From positions 1-10,057 of the forward strand of contig JBIKSZ010000136.1 in the NCBI GenBank assembly GCA_044348345.1: a stretch of 10,057 nt of DNA, in the 5' to 3' direction. How positions within the stretch are numbered: position 1 is the first letter of the stretch; every line of letters begins with the position of its first letter. The notes under the pieces were generated by a model. That model was not told the DNA's origin and searched no databases. It worked only from the letters and a program-made list of their open reading frames with translations. Source of the DNA: Falsiroseomonas sp044348345. GTDB lineage: Bacteria > Pseudomonadota > Alphaproteobacteria > Acetobacterales > Acetobacteraceae. This document shows, piece by piece, positions 5,544 to 10,057 of the stretch. The position numbers and the translations under genes were made by a program.

Positions 5544-6670
5544 GCGGCCTTCCTCTCAGCTTCGCCTTCTTCCCAGGCGGCGATGATCGCTGCGGCCTCG
5601 GCTTCGAAGCGGCGCTCCAGGATCGCGCGGCGCAGGCGCGCCATCAGGGTCTGGTAGTAGCGGATATTGTGCCAGGTCAGCAGCATCGGCCCCAGCATCT
5701 CCTCCGCCTTGATCAGGTGATGGAGATAGGCGCGGGAATGCTTGGTGCAGGCCGGGCAGTCGCAATCGGGATCGAGCGGCGAGGCATCGTCGGCATGCCG
5801 CGCATTGCGCATGTTGAGCACGCCGCGGCTGGTATAGGCGCGGCCCGTGCGGCCGGAGCGCGTTGGGATGACGCAGTCGAACATGTCGACGCCCCGGCGG
5901 ACCGCCTCCACCAGGTCGTGCGGCGTGCCCACACCCATCAGGTAGCGCGGCGCATGGCCGGGCAGCAGCGGCACGGTCGCTTCCAGCACCCGCAGCATCT
6001 CCGCCTGGCCCTCGCCGACGGCGAGCCCGCCGATCGCATAGCCCTCGAAGCCAATGGCGGCGAGCGCCGCCGCGCTTTCGGCGCGCAAATCGTCATAGAC
6101 GCCGCCCTGGACGATCCCGAACAGCCCATGGCCCTCGCGCGCGACGAAGGCGTCGCGGGATCGCGCGGCCCAACGCATCGAAAGCCGCATACTGGCGGCC
6201 GCCTGGTCGTGCGTGGCGGGGAAGGGGGTGCATTCGTCGAAGCACATGGTCACATCGGCGCCCAGTAGATGCTGGATCTCGACGCTGCGCTCCGGCGTCA
6301 GGCGGTGGTAGCTGCCATCCACATGGCTGCGGAAGGTCACGCCATCGGCGTCCATCTTCCGAAGGCCGCTCAGGCTCATCACCTGGAAGCCGCCGGAATC
6401 GGTCAGGATCGGCCCGTGCCAATCCATCATCCGGTGCAACCCGCCGAGCCGCGCAACGCGCTCCGCCGTCGGGCGCAGCATCAGGTGATAGGTATTGCCG
6501 AGCACCATGCGCGCGCCGGTCGCGCGCACCGCATCGGCGGTCATCGCCTTCACCGTGCCGGCGGTGCCGACCGGCATGAAGACAGGCGTCGGCACTTCGC
6601 CATGGGCGGTGTGCAGCGTGCCGGCGCGCGCGGTGCCGTCGCTGGCCGAATGCTTCCAATGCAATGTCAT
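5540..6670 (-). CDS. tgt: tRNA-guanine transglycosylase Tgt
   Basis: A 376-residue bacterial Tgt, which swaps guanine-34 for preQ1 in tRNAs with GUN anticodons (Asp, Asn, His, Tyr). It is a TIM barrel. The general-base aspartate is Asp91 in LTDSGGFQVMSLSGLRK and the nucleophile is Asp265 in FDCVIPTRSGRTGRAYT. Structural zinc ligands are Cys303, Cys305 and Cys308 in CDCPAC plus His334 in LTWHNIRYYQ. These match the well-studied Zymomonas enzyme with a constant offset of about 15 residues. VQGG at 187-190 and GLAVGE at 215-220 line the base pocket. The start ATG 6670 gives the standard family length and overlaps the queA stop as ATGA; the open frame upstream to 7048 is only an alternative-frame reading of queA. 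The length and all key residues are intact, so the enzyme should be active provided preQ1 is available. Confidence 0.96.
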   Translation of the reverse strand: MTLHWKHSASDGTARAGTLHTAHGEVPTPVFMPVGTAGTVKAMTADAVRATGARMVLGNTYHLMLRPTAERVARLGGLHRMMDWHGPILTDSGGFQVMSLSGLRKMDADGVTFRSHVDGSYHRLTPERSVEIQHLLGADVTMCFDECTPFPATHDQAAASMRLSMRWAARSRDAFVAREGHGLFGIVQGGVYDDLRAESAAALAAIGFEGYAIGGLAVGEGQAEMLRVLEATVPLLPGHAPRYLMGVGTPHDLVEAVRRGVDMFDCVIPTRSGRTGRAYTSRGVLNMRNARHADDASPLDPDCDCPACTKHSRAYLHHLIKAEEMLGPMLLTWHNIRYYQTLMARLRRAILERRFEAEAAAIIAAWEEGEAERKAA

Positions 6671-7776
6671 GTGGCAGCATCCCCGGGCATGTCGTCTTCG
6701 CACCGGAACAGCAGGCTGCCGTCGCCGTAGGAGAAGAAGCGATACTCGCGCGCGACAGCATGTCCGTAGGCCGCGCGCATCCGCCGCGTGCCGGCGAAGG
6801 CCGAGACCAGCATCAGCAGGGTGGATTTCGGCAGGTGGAAATTGGTCAGCAGCGCATCCACCGCCTTGAAGCGGTAGCCGGGCAGGATGAAGAGGTCCGT
6901 GAGCCCCCGGAAGGGCGCGACGCTCCCATCCTCGCGCGCGGCCGTCTCCATCACGCGCATCGCGGTCGTGCCGATGGCCACCACGCGCCGGCCCGCCGCA
7001 CGCGCGGCGTTGATGGTCGCCGCGGCATCGGCGTCCATCTCGCCCCATTCCTGGTGTATATGGTGCTTGCGCGGGTCGTCCTCCCGCACCGGCAGGAAGG
7101 TGCCGGCGCCGACATGCAGCGTCACCGTCGCGCGCTGCACGCCGCGGGCGTCCAGCGCGGCCAGCAGCCGGTCGGTGAAGTGCAGGCTGGCCGTGGGTGC
7201 CGCGACCGCGCCGGGGCGGCGGGCGAAGATGGTCTGGTAATCCGCCGCATCCTCGGCCTGCGGTCCGGCCTCGCGGTGGATGTAGGGGGGCAGCGGGATC
7301 TCGCCGGCCTTCTCGAGCGCGGCGGCCAGCGCCGACTGGTCTGGGCCGAAATCGAGCATCACGGCGCCGCCCTCGGGCGCCGACAGCACGCGCGCCGCGC
7401 AGCCCTCCGCGCCCTCGATCTGCACCGTGTCGCCTTCCCGCAACCGCCGGGCGTTCTTGACCAGCGCCTGCCAGACCCCGCCGCCATCGCAGCGGTTCAG
7501 CATGATCTCGACCCGCGCCTCACCCCTCCGGCCATGCAGCCGGGCGGGGATGACGCGGGTGTCGTTGACCACCAGAACATCGCCCGGTTCGAGCAGCCCG
7601 GGCAGGTCCAGCACGCCCCGATCCTCGCGCGCGTCGGGGCGGACGACCAGCAGGCGCGCGGAATCCCGCGGCCGTGCGGGCGCCTGGGCGATCAGGCGCT
7701 CGGGCAGGTCGTAGTCGAAATCCTCCGTGCGGAGCGCGGGCGCCTCCGCCGGACGAGGGGCAGGGGCCTCGGGCAT
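6667..7776 (-). CDS. queA: S-adenosylmethionine:tRNA ribosyltransferase-isomerase QueA
   Basis: First gene of the queuosine operon, 369 residues. It transfers and rearranges the ribosyl part of S-adenosylmethionine onto preQ1 in tRNA to give epoxyqueuosine. Family landmarks in order: FDYDLPERLIAQ (20-31), VVNDTRVIPARL (69-80), GEIPLPPYI (158-166), DYQTIFA (179-185), GAVAAPTASLHFT (189-201), LHVGAGTFLPV (220-230), TNFHLPKSTLLMLVSAF (311-327) and YRFFSYGDGSLL (345-356). The chosen ATG at 7776 leaves about 15 alanine/proline-rich residues before the usual N-terminus. No strong ribosome binding site is seen and the frame stays open to 8022, so the start is less certain than the rest. The C-terminus carries a short extra tail after the conserved end. 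Its TGA overlaps the tgt ATG. Confidence 0.94.
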   Translation of the reverse strand: MPEAPAPRPAEAPALRTEDFDYDLPERLIAQAPARPRDSARLLVVRPDAREDRGVLDLPGLLEPGDVLVVNDTRVIPARLHGRRGEARVEIMLNRCDGGGVWQALVKNARRLREGDTVQIEGAEGCAARVLSAPEGGAVMLDFGPDQSALAAALEKAGEIPLPPYIHREAGPQAEDAADYQTIFARRPGAVAAPTASLHFTDRLLAALDARGVQRATVTLHVGAGTFLPVREDDPRKHHIHQEWGEMDADAAATINAARAAGRRVVAIGTTAMRVMETAAREDGSVAPFRGLTDLFILPGYRFKAVDALLTNFHLPKSTLLMLVSAFAGTRRMRAAYGHAVAREYRFFSYGDGSLLFRCEDDMPGDAAT

Positions 7777-7805
7777 GGGTGGCGCATGTGGCGCGCCGCC
7801 CGGCG

Positions 7806-7811
7806 ATTGTC
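7806..7811 (-). promoter_or_regulatory. Possible -10 element for the queuosine operon
   Basis: Read leftward this is GACAAT, close to the TATAAT consensus. It is the most AT-rich hexamer just upstream of queA, placed 30 bases before the ATG. The nearest -35-like TTGGCC is 20 bases farther upstream, a longer spacing than normal. Weak evidence only. Confidence 0.2.
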
Positions 7812-7964
7812 CAGCGCAACGGCCGGGGCACGGCCAACGCCTGGGGCTGGGGGAGGGTTCCGGCCCTTCGTCCAGGCGCGTGGCCCTGGCCATGGCCGCC
7901 CCCTGTCCCGCGCACCCGGCATGGGGCCATGCGGCCCCGTCCGGGCCGGGCCGCGCGGCGGTGC

Positions 7965-7970
7965 TTGCAA
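7965..7970 (+). promoter_or_regulatory. Possible -35 element for fusA
   Basis: TTGCAA resembles the TTGACA consensus and lies in one of the few less GC-rich patches of the region. No good -10 hexamer is seen 17 bases downstream (CATCTC), so this is a weak candidate for the fusA promoter, which would leave a leader of more than 100 bases. Confidence 0.15.
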
Positions 7971-8099
7971 ATCCCGGCCGGAGAGGGCATCTCCGCGCCG
8001 CACAAAGCTGATTCGCACTCACGGGCGGACACCTCGGGCGGCTTGGCGGACCTCACGGTCGGCAGCCAAGGGCCGGTGGGGACGTCCGCTTTCGTCCAT

Positions 8100-8104
8100 G
8101 GAGG
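8100..8104 (+). promoter_or_regulatory. Ribosome binding site fixing the GTG start of fusA
   Basis: GGAGG lies 6 bases before GTG 8111. An ATG at 8098 overlaps this site but is out of frame with EF-G, so the site together with the protein's conserved N-terminus decides for GTG 8111. Confidence 0.75.
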
Positions 8105-8110
8105 CCCATC

Positions 8111-10057
8111 GTGGCAGCGCGCACCCCGCTCGAGCGTATCCGCAACATCGGCATCACGGCGCATATCGACGCCGGCAAGACGACGACGACCGAGCGGATC
8201 CTGTACTACACCGGCAAGTCGCACCGGATCGGCGAGGTGCATGACGGCAACACCACGACCGACTACATGGAGCAGGAGCGCGAGCGGGGGATCACCATCA
8301 CCTCCGCCGCCGTGACCGCCGTGTGGAAGGACCACCGGATCAACATCATCGACACGCCCGGCCACATCGACTTCAACATCGAGGTCAACCGGTCGCTGCG
8401 CGTGCTCGACGGCGCCATCTTCATCATCGAGGGCGTGGCCGGCGTTCAGCCGCAGTCCGAGACCAACTGGCGCCTGGCGGACCGCTACAACGTCCCGCGC
8501 ATCATCTTCATCAACAAGCTCGACCGCACCGGCGCGGATTTCTACCGCGCGGCCGCGACCCTGACCGAGAAGCTCGGCATCAACTGGGTGACGCTGCAAC
8601 TGCCGATCGGCATCGAGGACACCTTCAAGGGCGTCGTCGACCTGATCGAGATGAAGGCGATCATCTGGAAGGGCGACGAGCTCGGCGCGCAGTACGAGGA
8701 TGCGCCGATCCCCGACGACCTGAAGGAGAAGGCCGTCGAGTACCGCGCCAAGATGCTCGACGTGGTCGTCGGCGTCGATGAGGCGGCGATGGAGGAATAC
8801 TTCGACAAGGGCGACGTCTCGCTCGAGACGCTGAAGCGCTGCATCAAGAAGGGCACGATCAGCGGTGAGTTCCGCCCCGTGCTGTGCGGCACCGCCTTCA
8901 AGAACAAGGGCGTGCAGCCGCTGCTCGACGCGGTGCTCGACTACCTGCCGAGCCCGGTGGACATCCCCGGCATCAAGGTGGCGCCGGAGGAAGGCCAGGA
9001 CGAGACGGCCGATCGCCGCAACATCCCCGCCGACGAGACCGCGCCCTTTGCCGGTCTTGCGTTCAAGATCATCAACGACAAGTACGGCAACCTGACCTTC
9101 GTGCGCGTCTATCGCGGCGTGCTGCGCCAGGGCGACATGGTGCAGAACACCACCAAGGGCCACCGCGAGCGGATCGGCCGCATCTTCCAGATGCACGCCG
9201 ACAAGCGCGAGGAGATCAAGGAAGTCTTCGCCGGTGACATCGCGGCCTTCGTCGGCCTGAAGGACACCGGCACGGGCGACACGCTGGCGTCGAACGACGA
9301 CCCCGTGATCCTCGAGCGTATGGCCTTCCCGGTGCCGGTCATCGACATCTCGGTCGAGCCGAAGACCAAGGAAGGCGTCGAGAAGATGACGCTCGGCCTG
9401 CAGAAGCTGGCGGGCGAGGATCCCTCGCTGCGGCTCCGCACGGATCAGGAGAGCGGCCAGACCATCCTCTCGGGCATGGGCGAGCTGCATCTCGAGATCA
9501 TCATCGACCGCCTGAAGCGCGAATACGGCGTGGACGCCAATATCGGCGCCCCGCAGGTCGCTTATCGCGAGACGATCTCTAAGTCCCACACCGAGATCTA
9601 CACCCACAAGAAGCAGTCGGGTGGTTCGGGCCAGTACGCCGAGGTGAAGGTCGTCTTCGAGCCGAAGGAGCGGAACGAGGGCATCGAGTTCGTCAACGGC
9701 GTCGTCGGCGGCTCGGTCCCGCGCGAATACATCCCGGCGGTCGAGAAGGGCATCAAGGTCCAGGCCGACACTGGCGTTCTTGCCGGCTTCCCGACAGTGG
9801 ACTTCAAGTACACGCTGGTGGACGGCAAGTACCACGACGTCGACTCGTCGGCGCTCGCCTTCGAAATCGCCGCCAAGGCCTGCTTCCGCGAAGGCATGAA
9901 GAAGGCCGGCCCGGTCATCCTCGAGCCGATCATGGATGTGGAAGTCACGACGCCGTCCGACCATGTCGGCGACGTGGTGGGCGACCTCAACCGCCGCCGC
10001 GGCGTGATCCAGAGCCAGGACATGGCCGGCACCTCGGTCATCGTCCGCGCGCATGTG
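8111..10057 (+). CDS. fusA: Elongation factor G (3' end outside window)
   Basis: A translocation GTPase of the ribosome. 649 codons are visible and, by comparison with about 690-705 residues in the family, roughly the last 50 are missing. It starts at GTG 8111 and reads AARTPLERIRNIGITAHID after the initiator. The G domain has P-loop AHIDAGKT (18-25), RGITIT (59-64), DTPGH (81-85, with the catalytic His85), NKLD (135-138) and a CGTAFKNKG G5 region. Domain IV shows HKKQSGGSGQYAEVKVVFEP from about residue 499 and GSVPREYIPAVEKGIK; domain V begins with NRRRGVIQSQD. The overall pattern is canonical EF-G rather than a tetracycline-resistance or RF3-like factor. However, the switch II region reads HIDFNIEVNRS, where most EF-G have HVDFTIEVERS, and NKLD replaces the usual NKMD. 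No rpsG lies upstream, so it is outside the usual str arrangement on this side. Confidence 0.95.
   Translation, partial: MAARTPLERIRNIGITAHIDAGKTTTTERILYYTGKSHRIGEVHDGNTTTDYMEQERERGITITSAAVTAVWKDHRINIIDTPGHIDFNIEVNRSLRVLDGAIFIIEGVAGVQPQSETNWRLADRYNVPRIIFINKLDRTGADFYRAAATLTEKLGINWVTLQLPIGIEDTFKGVVDLIEMKAIIWKGDELGAQYEDAPIPDDLKEKAVEYRAKMLDVVVGVDEAAMEEYFDKGDVSLETLKRCIKKGTISGEFRPVLCGTAFKNKGVQPLLDAVLDYLPSPVDIPGIKVAPEEGQDETADRRNIPADETAPFAGLAFKIINDKYGNLTFVRVYRGVLRQGDMVQNTTKGHRERIGRIFQMHADKREEIKEVFAGDIAAFVGLKDTGTGDTLASNDDPVILERMAFPVPVIDISVEPKTKEGVEKMTLGLQKLAGEDPSLRLRTDQESGQTILSGMGELHLEIIIDRLKREYGVDANIGAPQVAYRETISKSHTEIYTHKKQSGGSGQYAEVKVVFEPKERNEGIEFVNGVVGGSVPREYIPAVEKGIKVQADTGVLAGFPTVDFKYTLVDGKYHDVDSSALAFEIAAKACFREGMKKAGPVILEPIMDVEVTTPSDHVGDVVGDLNRRRGVIQSQDMAGTSVIVRAHV

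Larger units (their letters stand above)
7777..8110. other. Divergent intergenic region between queA and fusA
   Basis: A 334-base stretch with no convincing gene on either strand. It must hold the promoter of the queuosine operon (leftward) and that of fusA (rightward). Visible structures are GGGGCC-ATGC-GGCCCC at 7923-7938, a perfect 6-bp stem, and CTTGGC (8042-8047) with GCCAAG (8065-8070), which could form a looser hairpin in the fusA leader. I looked for a preQ1 riboswitch upstream of queA and saw no recognisable small pseudoknot. Open frames crossing the region have no ribosome binding site or family resemblance. Confidence 0.6.

Noticed and set aside
6671..7048. N-terminal extension of Tgt by 126 codons
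   Set aside because: The extension is an out-of-frame reading of queA. ATG 6670 gives the standard Tgt length and an ATGA overlap matching the rest of the operon.
7777..7860. preQ1 riboswitch upstream of queA
   Set aside because: No compact hairpin followed by an A-rich tail that could form the preQ1 pseudoknot was recognisable, and the segment is extremely GC-rich.
8098..8110. ATG 8098 as the fusA start
   Set aside because: It is 13 bases from GTG 8111 and so out of frame, and it overlaps the GGAGG that serves the GTG start.
7520..10054. Very long minus-strand open frame opposite fusA (over 800 codons)
   Set aside because: It is the mirror of the EF-G gene: GC-rich codon bias removes stops on the opposite strand. 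The translation is rich in D, V, L, H and R with no family resemblance, and EF-G on the plus strand is unmistakable.

Overview
The window is a high-GC stretch of bacterial chromosome with third-position G/C preference and tightly packed, overlapping genes. The TctC/Bug-type periplasmic receptor, the QueF, QueG, Tgt and EF-G sequences and the composition fit an alphaproteobacterium. Acetobacterales (Roseomonas-like) is my best guess, from general resemblance only.

Left part (1-3282), accessory metabolism. The window opens inside the 3' end of a cytosine-deaminase-type amidohydrolase (+). A 168-base gap full of hairpins follows, then a minus-strand flavodoxin-fold quinone reductase (550-1131). 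Divergent from it is a two-gene unit on the plus strand: a small cupin (1188-1625) and a second quinone reductase (1625-2206), a paralogue of exactly the same length as the first. A TctC/Bug-family solute receptor with a Tat-like signal peptide (2301-3266) comes next and meets the following operon tail to tail across a short GC hairpin.

Middle part (3286-7776), a minus-strand queuosine operon. In transcription order it runs queA, tgt, queF, queG, a 36-codon queC remnant, and a class I glutamine amidotransferase. Every junction overlaps: ATGA for queA/tgt, tgt/queF and queG/queC remnant; GTGA for queC remnant/amidotransferase; 29 bases for queF/queG. The enzymes cover preQ0 to preQ1 (QueF), insertion into tRNA (Tgt), addition of the epoxycyclopentanediol (QueA) and reduction to queuosine (QueG). 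QueC, which makes preQ0, is reduced to its N-terminal ATP-loop segment joined in frame to what looks like its last residues. Both junction overlaps and both ribosome binding sites are intact. This is the most notable item in the window.

Right part (7777-10057). A 334-base non-coding divergent region separates queA from a GTG-started fusA (EF-G), which runs off the window end. No rpsG precedes it, so it is not in the usual str-operon position, and its G domain has some unusual residues.

I found no RNA gene, insertion sequence, CRISPR array or phage gene.
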